NCBI RefSeq assembly: GCF_010015585.1
Contig: NW_022985096.1
Location: forward strand, 103,916-167,915
Reading direction: 5' to 3'
Source: Eremomyces bilateralis CBS 781.70
Lineage: Eukaryota; Ascomycota; Dothideomycetes; Eremomycetales; Eremomycetaceae
Length of the DNA: 64,000 nucleotides
Made by a program: the position numbers and the translations under genes
Notes under the pieces: model-generated
What the model was told of the DNA's origin: nothing
The model's input: the letters and a program-made list of their open reading frames with translations, nothing else
The model's database searches: none
Shown: piece by piece, positions 22,253-34,810 of the stretch
How the letters are laid out: each line of letters begins with the position of its first letter
Position numbering within the stretch: position 1 is the first letter of the stretch

Positions 22253-23025
22253 GAACCCTTTCCCCCTGCAATTGCTTGTACCTGATGATCGCGGCATCCA
22301 TATCTCTTGTCAAACTCTCACATTCATAGTCAATAACGCGTCCAATCGTACTCGAGCCTAACACAAGACCTTCATTGGAGTATAACATAAATGCAGCCTA
22401 GATGTCGTCCTTTGTTCCTCGCCCCATACACGACCTTTAGCTCTATGTCATTACAAGAAATGGCCGCCGGCAAAACGGCACGATTACATGTCTTTCGAAC
22501 ATGCCATTCTCTTTGTAGGTATCAATTGCCATGAAGACCCAACTCCTCTCGAGCCCCCGCCTTTTATACCCCGGATATGCATGTCGATTGCGGGGAAACG
22601 ATAGTGTGGGGTCTGCTCTGGAGTGCGTGAACCTGGTTGAACTGGAATATCAACCTCTCCCTAGGGCCGAACCGCATTGCATTGCGGAGAGCCCCCTCAG
22701 TCTTCACAAGCTTCATAGCTAAGACTGCCAGCAACTAACGGTTCTTGGCCATGATTGTCGTTCTCTTTACGATGTACGACGAGAATGATTGGCAAAAATG
22801 GTCATTCTACGGTTTGTGTGCCAATCGGCTTTGGTTATTATACTCATTCACTGTTCAATGTCTTTGCCGTCGGTACTCTTCGGGAAAAGAGGGGAATATT
22901 TGCTTTCTGAATCTGATATTAAATAGAACATGGCAGGTATTATTTCCCGGTGTCATTGAGTCTTCGTTATCCTGTCATTCAATTCTGGTCCCAGGAACTC
23001 TAGAAGCGAGGATCTTGCTATCAAG
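22253..23025. other. Intergenic upstream of the MFS transporter
   Basis: No coding region was recognised. This is the promoter side of the transporter gene at 23026. Confidence 0.4.
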
Positions 23026-24906
23026 ATGAAGCCCAATACCATTCATCAGGAGGAAGAGACGGTGGGATACACTGTAAGCGTCCCAACAAGCCGCAAGTCA
23101 AGGAGTCACTAACAGGCCGAAAGGGAAAAGAGGCGATTGGCGCCCAGAAAGGGGGAGTCGACAATGGTGTAGATGTGGCAGCCATGCTGGGCGACAAAGG
23201 GTCTGAAGAAGAGGTCGAGATCAGTGAGGCTGAGAAACAGGCAACTCGAAGGGTCATACGAAAAATCGATATGAGGCTACTACCCGTCCTGGCTGTCATC
23301 TATGCTTTTGCATTGATCGACCGTATCAACCTGCCAACTGTACGGGAGGAGGTATCCCACTGACTACTCCTAGCTAACATGAACAGGCTCGCATTGCTGG
23401 TATGGACGAGGATCTCGAACTTTCCGAGGGTGATCGCTATTCCATTGTCACCATGATGGTATATTTCCGCAAACCTGATACTTGGGGTCATAGCTAACGG
23501 TTGGAAAGTTCTTCATCCCCTATGTCATCTTCCAGTTTCCAGCGAATATCATCATCCGCAAACTGGGCGCGGCTTCATGGCTTTCGTCGCTTGTGATCGC
23601 ATGGGGAGCTGTGACTATCGCTATGGGCTTCACTCATCGATGGACTGAACTGCTCGGATGCCGTGTTATTATGGGAGTGCTCGAGGTGAGCAACAAGATG
23701 GCCCATTCTCCGTGAAAATTATGCACTTACCATTCTAAGGCTGGATACTACCCCGGCTGCGTATACCTCCTTTCCTGCTGGTATGTCCGGTACGAGATTC
23801 AGAAGCGCTTCAGTGCTTTCTACCTCCTTGCGCTTCTGGCCACGGGGTTTTCAAGCATTCTAGCGTATGGCCTCATGCAAATGAAGGGACTTGCTGGCTT
23901 GAATGGGTGGCGTTGGATCTTCATCATTGTACGCAGTCAGTCCTCCATTGAGGGAGGACGAGATACTGATGCTTTGAACAGGAGGGTATCATCACTGCGC
24001 TGCTTGGCTTCCTGGGCCTCGCCGCAATTATTGATTTCCCCGACAAGGCTACTAAACCTGGCCTTATCATCAAGAAACCTTTCCTCACGATTGAAGAGGC
24101 ACGCCTCGTTGTTAACCGCATCAATCGCGACCGTGGCGATGCGGTCGTTGACAAGTTAACAAAACAGGTGGTACTCGGACATTTGAAAGACTGGAAGCTT
24201 TGGGAGTTTGCTTGGCTGTACTTCCTCAATGTTTGTTTCTCTTACCTATTGCACCCTACATCTACTAACTAGAAATAGAACGTCGTGACCTACTCCTTTG
24301 GTTATTTTCTCCCGATCATCCTGAAAAACGGCATGGGTTACTCGACCGCCATGAGCCAGATCCTCGCCTTCCCTCCTTGCGTGGTGGCCACGATCTGGAT
24401 GTTCACGACGGCATACCTAGCCGACAAATACCGGAAGCGCGGCATTGTCATTATTTTCAACGCTGTCATGGCAATTCTTGGGGTCAGCATGATGGCGTTT
24501 CTTGACCGACCTCGAGACCGCTACGCTGGCATCTTTCTGGGCATCTCCGCAGCCAACTCCAACGTCCCATCGCTTCTAACCTACATGCATAATAACATCG
24601 TCGGCCAGACCAAGCGAGCTATTGGCTCTGCTTTGCTCATCGGTGGGGGAGCCGTAGGGGGCATTGCTGCATCGAATATTTTCCGTCAGCAGGACGCCCC
24701 TGAATACACGTATGTCAACCCTGTCCCGTTCCTTCAGATTAGACTAATGTTATTACAGCCCAGCAATGATCGTGGTTATCGTCACACAAGCTGTGACAGT
24801 CGTTCATGTTCTAAAGAACTTCTGGGTCTACTCTAGGTCAAATGCGAAAGCTGAACGTGGGGAGATCTTAATTGAAGGGCAAGAGGGATTCCGCTATACT
24901 TTGTAG
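23026..24906 (+). CDS. MFS transporter, anion:cation symporter family (Dal5/Tna1-like)
   Basis: Eight exons (23026-23073, 23124-23339, 23387-23458, 23509-23685, 23740-23928, 23982-24230, 24279-24709, 24759-24906) join without a frame error to 509 residues, the usual family length. The entry to the first membrane helix (RVIRKIDMRLLPVLAVIYAF, then LIDRINLPTARIAGM) and the loop motif LADKYRKRG are typical of the ACS group (TC 2.A.1.14), which takes up allantoate, nicotinate, biotin precursors and similar organic anions. The C-terminus, ending EGQEGFRYTL, also fits. The substrate cannot be read from sequence. The protein should lie in the plasma membrane with 12 helices. For intron 1, the AG at 23115 lies too close to the branch site CTAAC and would break the frame. 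The AG at 23123 keeps it. The gene begins 773 bp from the end of the split LTR. Confidence 0.88.
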
Positions 24907-25554
24907 ATGTATATTAAAATCCTGTTGAGTAGAAACCATTAAATTAAATAGTAGTATTAAATTGATGTCATAAGGATGCTGAGCTAATGCCTCAACCTAG
25001 CTTGAGACCATAGTGAAACCTTTCCCAATGACAGTTTTCAAGCCGCTCACTGCCATACCGATGATTAATTGTACTTAAGCCTCCATTTTAGGGGAGGGAC
25101 TATACGGCAGACTTCTTCACAAACCTGGAGATTCGTGGGTCGAGGAGCACCCGAGGTTCGAACCTGGGTACTGCTTCAGATATTGTTCTGAATATTAACA
25201 GCGACCGCTATTGCTTCCATTACGGCCACATCACAACGAATTATACACGGTGGAAGAAATTCGGTTATTGGGTTGTATATAGTGAAATATAATGTGGGTG
25301 AATTGCTAGGTGAATACACTAATCAGCCGGCTCCCTTATCTTACATGTGAGAGAGGCCTCCAGATCCAGCCCATATCAGGTCCACTGCTGACGGTGGGAG
25401 GTTCAAATGCCTACGCGCCTCAAAAGACGGCTGTTGACACAGAGTCTTTGATAATTCGGCATAGATAATGGACCACTCATATCCCTCCTTGTCAGATACT
25501 ATTTACAGGCAAGCCTCTCCTCCCCCGAACCGACAGTGACCCACAGGATATCAC
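24907..25554. other. Intergenic between convergent genes
   Basis: No gene was recognised. Words resembling a tRNA B box occur near 25153, but no tRNA fold was found. Confidence 0.4.
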
Positions 25555-27266
25555 TCAACACCATCCTTCCTTCTTACAACAACCCTTCCATTCCCAAATC
25601 CACTCCTTCACAAACTTCGCCTCATACTCCTGCGACCACCTCACATCCTTCGACGGCACTCCCGGCCCCGTCTCATTCTTAAACACCCCATTCTCATCCC
25701 AATGATGCACTCCCCCAGGAATCTTCCACCACGGCCGCTCCAACGTATTCTCCCTCCACGGCGCCCCGTCCGCCCCCGGCGTCACCGGCCTCCACGGATC
25801 CGCCTCCCCATCCACGAATGCCAGCCGCTCCGCCGCGATCTCGTACCCGCCATACTTATTGATTGCGTCGACGTCCGGCGGGCCGGTGATTCCGAACGCC
25901 TCACGGCAGACGATCGTGAGGTACTCTAGATCCAGGGTGCGGGAGACGAGCGGGGGAATGTGCTCAGGGACGCCGGAGCCGGTTTGGATGTACCCCCATT
26001 GCGTGCAGTACTGATACGGCCAGGCGCGCCAATCGTCGTCGAGCGAGTCTTGCGCGTAGTACGTGCTATTGTACGTCCCGAAGCACTGTTCCTGCGTGCG
26101 TTCGCTGCTCGCGCAGGGCGCGAGGGTGGAGATTTGGGTATAGCCGATCAAGTTCAGGAGCGGGGTCACGATCTTGGGAGAGACGTCGGCGGAGGACGCC
26201 AATTTCGCGACGGCGGGTTTCAGGCTGGCGGTGTCGGGGTACAGGATCGAGTCGGCGGTGACGTTCCCGCAGTATTCCGCGAACGACCCATCATTGATCG
26301 CCGGATCCCAATTCCGCCCTTGCCATCCCCAGACACCGTATGCGAGCACCGTGGCGAAGTCCCCGGAATGTTCGATGCCGCTCATGCCGAAAATCTTCTT
26401 TAGCTCTTGCTTGGCCGGCTCGTCGGAGCCGAGGAGGACGTGGTCGATCACTTTGACGAAGTCCACCGCATTGGCGATGCAGTCTTTCGGGCCGTACTTT
26501 CGGATCGGCTCGTGGTATTCCCAGTAGTCGTATATCGCTGCGGTGACGCCGCTGGAAGCGATAGCACCCCAGAAGGTATCCGGGTACAGCACTCGAAGAA
26601 TCGCGACAAATCCTCCGGCATATGACCCACCATACGCGATCCACGGCTTGTACGGCGGGTTCACCTTCTCCTCAATGCCAGGGAACTGCACATGCTCCGC
26701 GAAGTACGCCGTATCCGCTAGCGCCTGCTCGGTGGTCAAGAACCGCAGGTTCTCGGTCGACAGGTCCGGCACGGGGAAGCTTTCTCCATAATACCGGTGC
26801 TCGAGGATGACGCCGATGCCGCCGGTCACTTTGCTCAATTGGGCGACGATGCCTTTCTGGAGGTAGGGCAGGCGGCCGGTGCCGGAGGTCTCGCCGGCGG
26901 AGAGCACAATGACGGGACCGCCGGGCTTGTAGTAGGTGGTGTCGAACCAGTAGCGGAGGGGGAAGGTCTCGCTTGAATGGGGCTCGTAGAGGGAGCTATT
27001 GTGGAAGTGGTCCACTGGGACGGAGAGAGTGTGCGCGGGATATAGATCGGATGGATCTGGGGCGTCTCGTTTATGGAGGCGTAGGGAAGACTACACAGGT
27101 GTTAGACCACGGTGTTTGTGTTCTTCCTTGAACCTTTGAAGTCTATATTGAAATTGGCTCCACCACCTACATCTTTCTGAAGCCATGGTAGCGATCTTCG
27201 TGGCCCAAGTTGAGCTACCGTACCAGCTACTTGCAACCCAACCGCAACTATCTCGGTGAGACGCAT
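25555..27266 (-). CDS. Secreted serine peptidase, family S28
   Basis: Exon 27266-27171 encodes the signal peptide (MRLTEIVAVGLQVAGTVAQ). An 80-bp intron follows (donor GTAGGT, branch CTAAC, acceptor GTAG), and exon 27090-25555 encodes the rest. The total is 543 residues, the usual length for fungal S28 enzymes. The catalytic serine lies in YGGSYAGG, the aspartate in GEADPWR and the histidine in GVHHWDENG, the expected order of the lysosomal Pro-X carboxypeptidase / dipeptidyl-peptidase II family. The start of the mature domain, VPVDHFHNSS, is also typical. The enzyme should release prolyl peptides outside the cell or in acidic vacuoles, and such proteins are common in nutrient-scavenging and pathogenic fungi. 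Several N-x-S/T sites suggest glycosylation. There are no breaks. Confidence 0.92.
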
Positions 27267-28602
27267 TCTGAACTTAGAGATGGTTCGCGACAACCGAAAT
27301 CCCAAAGCTCTTCTATCCAAATGATGCACACCCAGAAGTCTTCCACCCGAGATCTACCCTGGTATTAATACTGATGATTACACCCTGCAGCCTATCGGGC
27401 ACGTTGAATGGATGTAACGCATTACAGAAGGTCATTACTCCAGGAAACGCCAGTACAAGCATTCTTATCACCACTACTATGTAGCCATCATAAGAAGTTG
27501 GCAATCGGAGCCATTCCCGCATGGTGCTAGGATAAGCTGGGAAGGCTATGGGAATTGGGAGGGTTCATTGCCGATCAACTTATCAAAGGGGCAGGACGTG
27601 AGGATTGGGACAAGGGGCGTGAACCGAAATCTGGCGGGGATTCGGGGAAATCTTGAGGAGCCCTGTTATTAGGAGACGCTACGTTTGTGAGCCTTTGCTA
27701 TAATTAGTGGAACGGAGGATATGAGAAATGAAGCGAGATTGCAGATGTGAGGGATGGGAAACGAAGATGTCCACTAGAAGGGTTGCTGGTTGGGCACCGG
27801 AGGTGGCACGGGGGATGGGACTTAGAGGAACAGGTCCATGTACCGACTCCTCAGTCACAACTCACACCGCACCTTCTTTCTGGGAAAAAGATTACGAGGT
27901 CTAATATTGCAGCTGTAGATGATATTAAACAAAGCCGACCAAACGAAATCGCATTTCCGTGATCCATGAATTCGGCAAGCAAATGCATCATAGGATGATA
28001 GGAGGATGGAGCGATGAGCGATCGATGCTGAGAGGTCTAGAATCGGCCAACAGTAAGCTTCGCTTCGGAACACTACAGGTATGCACCCTTTGGCCTTCGT
28101 TGCCGTTAAGTGTCCAAATAAGATTAATTAAGTATAGGTAATAAATCGTGCTTGTTTGCCACGATGGACGGCGGCTAAGAGGCACAACTGGTTATCACGA
28201 AAGTAGGACATGGAATGTGTGGCGAATATCTTCACCTTGCCATACTCATGATATACGAATAATCGGATACCAAGCTAGGTGCTCACAGGGAGAAGCATAT
28301 CTTCGGAAGCGGTATGGAGGAAAGCCAAAATATGGTGGACCTCCGATTTGTCTATGATATGCGTATTCGTATCCATTCCTCGAATCCAACCGCCAAATGC
28401 CATTTGACGCTGTTCCTTTCTTCCCTCCGCACACCCCCTCGCAACATCGCCACACCCCGGTCCCTCGCGACCCCAGGCGATGCCGCGACCGTGCCTCCCC
28501 CTCGAAGCGAGCCGCCTCACGTGCAACCATGCGGGCTATTCCCTCCGTTCATCAAGTCATGTCATGAGAAAACGAATCGCCTCCCATCCCTCTGGCGCGC
28601 GT
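27267..28602. other. Intergenic, nothing recognised
   Basis: This is the promoter side of the S28 gene and the downstream side of the eIF1A gene. No convincing open frame or repeat was seen. Confidence 0.4.
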
Positions 28603-29259
28603 CTAGATGTTATCAATATCCAGATCCTTGTCGTCCGCGCCCGACTCGTCATCGTCGTCGAACTCGAACCCGATGCCTTCGCCACCCTCGTCGCCGTACG
28701 TGTCCGTCTCGTTGATCTTCGCCTCCTCGGGTAACTCGCCGCGCAGTTTCAGCTTGCGCGCCTCATCGACCGAGTACTTGTGGATCACGTCCGCCTTCTC
28801 GTCTTGGTATTCGCGCAGCGAGAGGAGGATGATGTCGCCCTGGTTGATCCAGACCTTCTTGCGCAGCTTGCCGCGGATATGGCCTTTTCGCGGGACGTTG
28901 ACGTCGTTGCCCTTGTCGTCTTTCTCGAAGCAGGTGGCGTCGAGGCGACCGTTGCCGGACATCTTGACTACCTGAGCGTAGACTGGAGGGGGAAGAGTTA
29001 GTGAAATGCCCGTTACAGAAGCAGAACAGGAGACGGCAGTCGGGGATGGAGGATGAGGGACATGTTCGTACCTTGACCGAACTCGGCGTAGATCAACTCG
29101 CGCTTCTCATTGTCGTTCTCGTTCTTGCCCCTTCGTCTGTTTTTACCTCCCTACAGCCCGCGATGTTAGCATTGCCGCCGAAGAGAAATGACCCCGCCTT
29201 TGGCGAAGTCGGGCAATGTAGGAACGGGGTTTCTTACCTTTCCCTTATTCTTAGGCATA
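28603..29259 (-). CDS. TIF11: Translation initiation factor eIF1A
   Basis: Three exons (29259-29239, 29150-29072, 28982-28603) join in phase to 159 residues, close to the fungal norm of about 150-160. The N-terminus [20 protein letters not shown] is the basic, disordered tail of eIF1A. The OB fold follows ([20 protein letters not shown] through [20 protein letters not shown]) and the protein ends in an acidic tail rich in Asp and Glu. eIF1A binds the A site of the 40S subunit and, with eIF1, governs scanning and start-codon choice. The two introns sit early in the gene, as is common for translation genes in filamentous fungi. No anomalies are seen. Confidence 0.95.
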
Positions 29260-29708
29260 GTGACTCGCGGTTCTTCTCAGTAGGATTTGTATTTCAGGGA
29301 AGATTGGTCGGGTCAGAAGGGTTGGGTCGGCGAAGTGTGTTCTTTGTTCGCTTGTGAAGGTGTTAAGGTTGAGTGTGTGTCATGAATGCAGGATGTTGTC
29401 GTGGTTTTGGCGGGGGGCGACAAATCACTGCAGAGCAGAGCAGATGCTTTTATGGGGCCACGCCTCCCACCAAAGAGATCGTCACGTGACCATATAGGTT
29501 CATCCTGCACTGGACGACTGGACTGGTTAATTTCTCCCGTTCGACCGTTAAGTCTGTTTGCCTCAGTTCGCCTCAATAAAGCCAATGTACGGCTAATCCT
29601 GCGTGGGCATACCGCTCACCGTAGCACGATGACCTACTACCGTGCGACTTTCCACCCGCAGTGAAGCGGAGGTACCTGGACAAGACCTCGTCTCTTGAAG
29701 GCGTAGCG
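29260..29708. promoter_or_regulatory. Divergent promoter region between eIF1A and the gene at 29709
   Basis: The 449-bp space separates two genes read in opposite directions. It probably holds both promoters. No specific element was identified. Confidence 0.4.
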
Positions 29709-30453
29709 ATGGCAGGAACGCACCTCCAGGTAGCTTCCCTCCGAATCCCCCAAGCTACCCCATCATATCCCTAATGCTCCATAGCTCCGCACCCTCGCCT
29801 ACACCTTCACCCCCAAACCGACGCTCACCTTGTTCGCCCAGAACACGCTCAGCCGTTCCCATAACCCCCTCTGGTTTGTCTACCGCCACCGCTACGACGA
29901 CATCATCCGGGCGCAGAAGGAGAGGCGGCCTGCGCCGCGGTTCATTTGGCAGGTTCACGCGAGGGCGGACGCGCCGTTGTTTAAGCGGAAGCTCGTGCGG
30001 AGCTATTGCATTAGGAAGTTGAAGAAGGGGTTTCGGAAGGCGTTGGATGAGGCGGGGATTGATGATGATGGGAGGGAGGTTGTGAAGGGTGATGGTGGTG
30101 GTGGTGGCAGTGGTGGGGAGGATTTGGTGGGCTGGCATCCAGCGGCGGCTCCTATGGACAAGGGAGGCGAGATCGGGATGGGAAGGAAGCGAATTTGGGG
30201 GCTTTGTACGATGTGGGTGAATCGGACGACGTTTGATTGCAAGCAGGAGGAGGTAGATAAGGAGTGTCAGACATTGTTGCAGAAGATCATTAAGGATTTG
30301 GGAGGACAGCGGAGGCCGCAGAATGTGCTGGAGCCGACGATGCGTGGACCAGAGAAGCGGCAGGCAGGGCCGAAGCCTAATACGGTGCAGCAGTCGCAGA
30401 GAGTGTGGCCACAGAATGAACGGCCGCAGAGACGGAAGGTCAAATCAAGATGA
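29709..30453 (+). CDS. Small basic protein of unknown function
   Basis: A first exon of seven codons (29709-29729, MAGTHLQ) and a 55-bp intron (acceptor CATAG) precede exon 29785-30453. The total is about 229 residues. The first half is conserved-looking and basic (LRTLAYTFTPKPTLTLFAQN, then FIWQVHARADAPLFKRK and SYCIRKLKKGFRKALDE). The middle has a Gly-rich, low-complexity insert. The end is strongly basic (RPQRRKVKSR). Both the early intron and the basic character would suit a ribosome- or RNA-associated protein, but I do not recognise the family. The gene is divergent from eIF1A and convergent with the glycosyltransferase gene. Confidence 0.6.
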
Positions 30454-30700
30454 TATTTGAGAAGTCTGGATTCTTTCATCGAGGTATACGTCCCGTGAAT
30501 TTATTTGTCCCGTGCAAGCTCCATACAGGCGCCGACCCCGTTGCTTGGGCATTCCCGTTATACACTATTGAGGCGGAGGCTCTAAACGACCACCGTCGCT
30601 TCCAGTAACGCCTCGTGATTCCGTTCGTCCGTCTTTTCCCCTTTCCCTTCCCCGAATCCCATACATAACTCCGCGCAATGCTCGCTCAAATAAGACACCA

Positions 30701-31961
30701 TCACCCCCTCCCCGGTTTCAAACAACGTCCTTTCCCTGCCACCTCCTTCCTCAGGTACCCCAACCTCTCGAAGTCCTCATCGAAATCAAAATCCCCACTC
30801 CAGAACCCACACCCGATGTTACTCGTCTCCCCCCTCTCCATCGTCTGCTCCAGCCCCGCGAAATCCACCGGCGGGATCCCCATCGGATCCGGATTCTGCT
30901 GCGAAATGATGCTCTCCCCTTCCATGTGATGGAATAGCTCCGGATTGACCGTCACGCACCGCAGCCCGTCTGCCGCGCCCGCCCGGCACGCGTGCAGCAT
31001 CGCGACGTCGAACGCCTCGTGCGTGGCCTTCGGCGGCGCCACCCGCGCGTGGATCTTGATCGCCGCCGCCCGCGTGACCGCGTAGCCGAACGTGCAGAGC
31101 GGCCAGACGGATTGGTGGACCATGCGGATGTGCTCGGTGATGTGCAGCTCGTTGAAGAGCTGAGCGGTGAAGGGATGCAGGTCGCTACGGGGGATGAGGG
31201 TGGCGTCGGCGTAGAAGGTGTGGTTAGTGGTAGCGAGTTCGGAGGGGGAGATGGTGCGGTCAACGCCGTACTGCTCGACTGCGTCGAAGTAGTCGCCGCA
31301 ATGGCCGATATAGAGAAGGTCCCAGGCGGAGGTGTCGCCGTAATAAGACGAGGCGGCGCGGGGTCGGCGCGGAGAGAGACGCGGGTTGGGGGCGAAGCGG
31401 TCGCTGTACGAGCGGATGGCGGCGGCGGCGCGAGGGATTTGCATGGTCCGGAGACGAATGTCCCAGTCGACATCATCCTCAAGAATCAAGGCCGTCTCGT
31501 GCCCGGAGTCGATAAACCTAGGTGGTAATCAACGACGTCATTCGGAGATACAGTCGCGGGTTGACTCACTCTTGCAGCACAGAATCATGCGCGAGCCATG
31601 CCCTGATTGAGCCGGTGGTGGTCGTGATGTTACCGAAACCATCTTCGTAGAATTTTCGCTCATCATGGTCGGTCCAAATCGGCTGGGTTGGGATGGTGAG
31701 ATCGATCCCCGTGACATTCGCCGCCTGGACGAGGCCAAATCTTCGTGGAGAGTTAAGGCCCGAGACGACATAGACCGCACCGAAACCTAATGTCGAGTTG
31801 GCAGGACCGAGAGAGCTGAAGCTGGAGATAAGGCCGTGATAGGAGGAATTTAGGGTATCTCGGAAAACGCAATAGTATATCAAAATGAAGGCAGCAACCA
31901 CGAGGAAATGACGCTTCCACTGAGCCAGCATCTTTCTCGTGGTGTAACGAGCATCCTTCAT
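30701..31961 (-). CDS. Type II membrane glycosyltransferase, GT25-like
   Basis: Exons 31961-31570 and 31517-30701 join through a 52-bp intron (donor GTGAGT, acceptor CCTAG) to 402 residues. A short cytosolic tail is followed by one membrane anchor (FLVVAAFILIYYCVF, about residues 19-33), as in Golgi glycosyltransferases. The lumenal part has VYVVSGLNSPRRFG near the start and ALILEDDVDWD just after the intron. The EDDVD motif and its context match the GT25 group of bacterial LPS and collagen galactosyltransferases, with fungal relatives of unknown acceptor. HQSVWPLCTFGYAVTRAAA further on is also in the family style. Several N-x-S/T sites suggest lumenal glycosylation. The likely role is sugar transfer to secreted or wall glycans. 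The donor sugar is unknown. Confidence 0.78.
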
Positions 31962-34180
31962 TGACTTTTGACGACAGAGGGTGTTTGATGTTAGTTAGAA
32001 AAGCGACCGAACTGAAAAATCAAAGACTGGGAATGAGTAGGATACAGGACCAGGACCATAGCAGAGCTTGTGGAACGGGTGGTAATATTAAATGGCAGCA
32101 GAGTGAATTGCAGGAAGGTTCCCTTTCTCGTCCCTCACGTTCCTGCAGGCTCCCGGCCGTTTCTGTTTCAACTTTCAACGGGCACCGCTCCAGTCCCTCG
32201 TCACTGACGTAAATTTAAAGAAGCTTGAGTGACGAAAAGTGGAATGCGATCAACGCTCCCTAACTTAATGTAAACGCTGCTGGGAACCCGGCAATCGTCA
32301 CCATGGATGATTGAATGTGGGCTTGTCCGCTTTCGACTCTGTGGCCCCCGATGAGCGTATCGGAGGAAACAGCTGAACTGGCGTCCAGTCTTTGGACACA
32401 TGAGATCACGGCATGATGTTCCCGTCGCGTACCTACCGATCCTTAAAAAGGGTGGGATGCTATCGAATTTACGATGCGCGTTACCATCGGATGCCTTCCG
32501 TGTGTATCACGAGAGCAAACGACATCTTGCTAGACCGATAGTCCGATACCTCCATCACGATGATATCGAGGGGGTAATGTCAAGACGTATCGTGAGAATG
32601 GGGGATGCCAACTATCTCAAACGGAGAATTTACTGGGTCGCCACGAATCGAGCGCAATGCACGTCTATCGCAATGATCGGATGCTAATCCCTTTCCCGGC
32701 TAGGGGTGGCGTTTCGGCGATCTTAGCCGCTTGGAGCGTCCCCTGTCTATCCCTCCACTAAACCAGATACACACTCCATGTTGGCTTTGTTCCAACAACA
32801 TCAACGTCATCATCAACATCCGGCATGCTAAATGCTTCGATAATACTTTCGTACTCGTCTGGTACGATGTCGAAGATTTCCGAACGTTCCTTGTGGTTTC
32901 TTGTTCCATATGGCTTTCTCGAAAGCTCACAACGACTTCGGAGAGCGACTTGAGTTTGTTCTCGCTTAATAATGGTATTATCGCCGGTATCACAATCTCC
33001 TACTGTCGAGTTTGCGAGGACCTAGCCGGAATATGCAGATGAGCGGACAAATCGTATCTATCGGCCATCCTATTCTTATCGTCGATAAGCCTGGCCAAAA
33101 TCCATCCATAAACCGAGACTAAGGCCTCCTTGGGGTGATCCAATCTTGCATCGACCCATGACCATGATTGTTAAACTTTTGCTTCGGCTGTCGATGTGAA
33201 AAGCTTCTCAACCGAACTTCAGTGCTTTCCTTGCTCTTTTCATCGAATTTCATTTCTCTCCATCTCCAGCTCTCGGCAGTAAGGAAGAACCAGGATCAGT
33301 TGGAGTTCGTAACCGTGTCCTTATAAGAACTGCTTGCATCCTAAACTCAGCGTTTCATTTTCCTGAAGCGAGAATGCAAAGTTATCGTTCCTTCCTATTC
33401 ATTGTTACTTGACAGTATGCATGATGCTTGTTGAAAATGTCATTCATAATCTTTATACATCTTCACATGAGCCATTTCTGATACAGATAAAGACCATGAT
33501 ATTGCAACTTTGGTCTTTCTTTTTGGTTTCATTGAATAACTGCCTGAGACAGGTTCTTATGGCTCTCAGAAAAATCAGTGCCTTCAGTTGCTTGTGATGG
33601 TTCCTGCTTTAACATCTGCAAAGCCATATCTGTATTCATATCACATGAATACATGAATAGACACCCCGCCTCAGCCTAACACACAAGACTCGATCAGATG
33701 CCACGCAACGCCGAGGAGAAGATGACTCCTTAAGTGGTTATACAGGTTTTGGAGACACAGAGTTCATTGAATCGTATTATTCTGCGCACTATCCCGCAGA
33801 ACGGTCTTCATGAAACTGTAAGAAGTGATGAACGCCTGTGGGAATGAATGAACAGGCAACCGCAACCGCAACCCTCGTTGTCCCAGCGAAACCTTCCAGG
33901 TATAAATGGATATCTATTGACCGATAATCGTATGACTGGTCCTTATATAAACAACAGCTGGTAAACGGTATCATCGTCACATTGCCATTCACTCGCTGAG
34001 TCGTCACTTTCTCCATTCATCATCGAGTATCTCCAGATCTCGCATCTCCTATTTTATCTTATTGCTGCAGTAAACTTGGACTAGGCCTTTCATGTTGAGG
34101 CAGCATAGTTCGTTGTTACATTCTATCCCCAAGCTTACCTACGTCGTGTCTGTTGGAAGCTCCAATCTCCACATCGGATC
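31962..34180. other. Intergenic, 2.2 kb, no gene recognised
   Basis: This lies between two divergently transcribed genes. There are AT-rich patches near 33400-33660. No coding region, RNA gene or repeat could be supported. Confidence 0.4.
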
Positions 34181-34810
34181 ATGGTCAGTCTAATTGAACG
34201 CCACGTTCGCCTGGTATCTACCGAGTGGACATGTCGGAACAGGACCAGGAGGGTTACTCACTCATATCGAATTTAGGATTCCAACAAAGCCAACCAAAAT
34301 CCTCGTAGTCCCTCGAAGCCCGAAGATGACTTCTACGGATCGTTCAGCAACCTGACACTCAAGATCGATGACAAGAAGACAGTTATCAAGAAAGAGCCAG
34401 GCGATGAGAACGAACACCCATCTTTCACAACCGACGCCGAGAAGCCCAGCACCAAAGGCCGCTTCCGCCCCTGCAAGGGCCCTTCTTCCGCCCAGGACCC
34501 GATCTCCGATACCGAAAAGGAGCAGCGACTCGAGGACCTCTCCCAGGAAGAACTCCGGCGCGTCTGTTCCCGCAGCCCCCTCTGGGGCAAGGTGCAAGGA
34601 AGGCTTAATAAGAGGGATGACGTCAAAGGCTATCAGACGCACGGTGATAGCTGGAGAAGGACGTGGGAGAGGCATTGCGTCGAACGTCCGTTCAGAAAGT
34701 TCGCCCAGAACAATGGCATCCACTTCGTGGATGTGGAGGGTTATCAAGCTTGCAAACTTTGGTGGGAGCGAGATTGGGATAGCAGGCATCCTGCTAGAGA
34801 GTCTGGTTGA
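34181..34810 (+). CDS. Hypothetical protein with a start-codon-only first exon
   Basis: The open frame from 34277 to 34810 begins without ATG right after an acceptor (TTTAG). The only fitting upstream start is ATG at 34181-34183, directly followed by a possible donor GTCAGT. This gives a coding first exon of just the start codon and a product of 178 residues beginning MDSNKANQNPRSPSK. The N-terminal 90 residues are charged and disordered. The C-terminal 80 (LSQEELRRVCSRSPLWGKVQ, then GDSWRRTWERHCVERPFRK and GYQACKLWWERDW) are rich in Trp and Arg and look folded. I do not recognise the family. The donor is not the usual GTAAGT type, so the start is uncertain. Confidence 0.5.

Noticed and set aside
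25120-25185. Possible tRNA (word GAGGTTCGAACC)
   Set aside because: Only a B-box-like word is present. T-arm and acceptor stems do not pair and no A box lies at the right distance.
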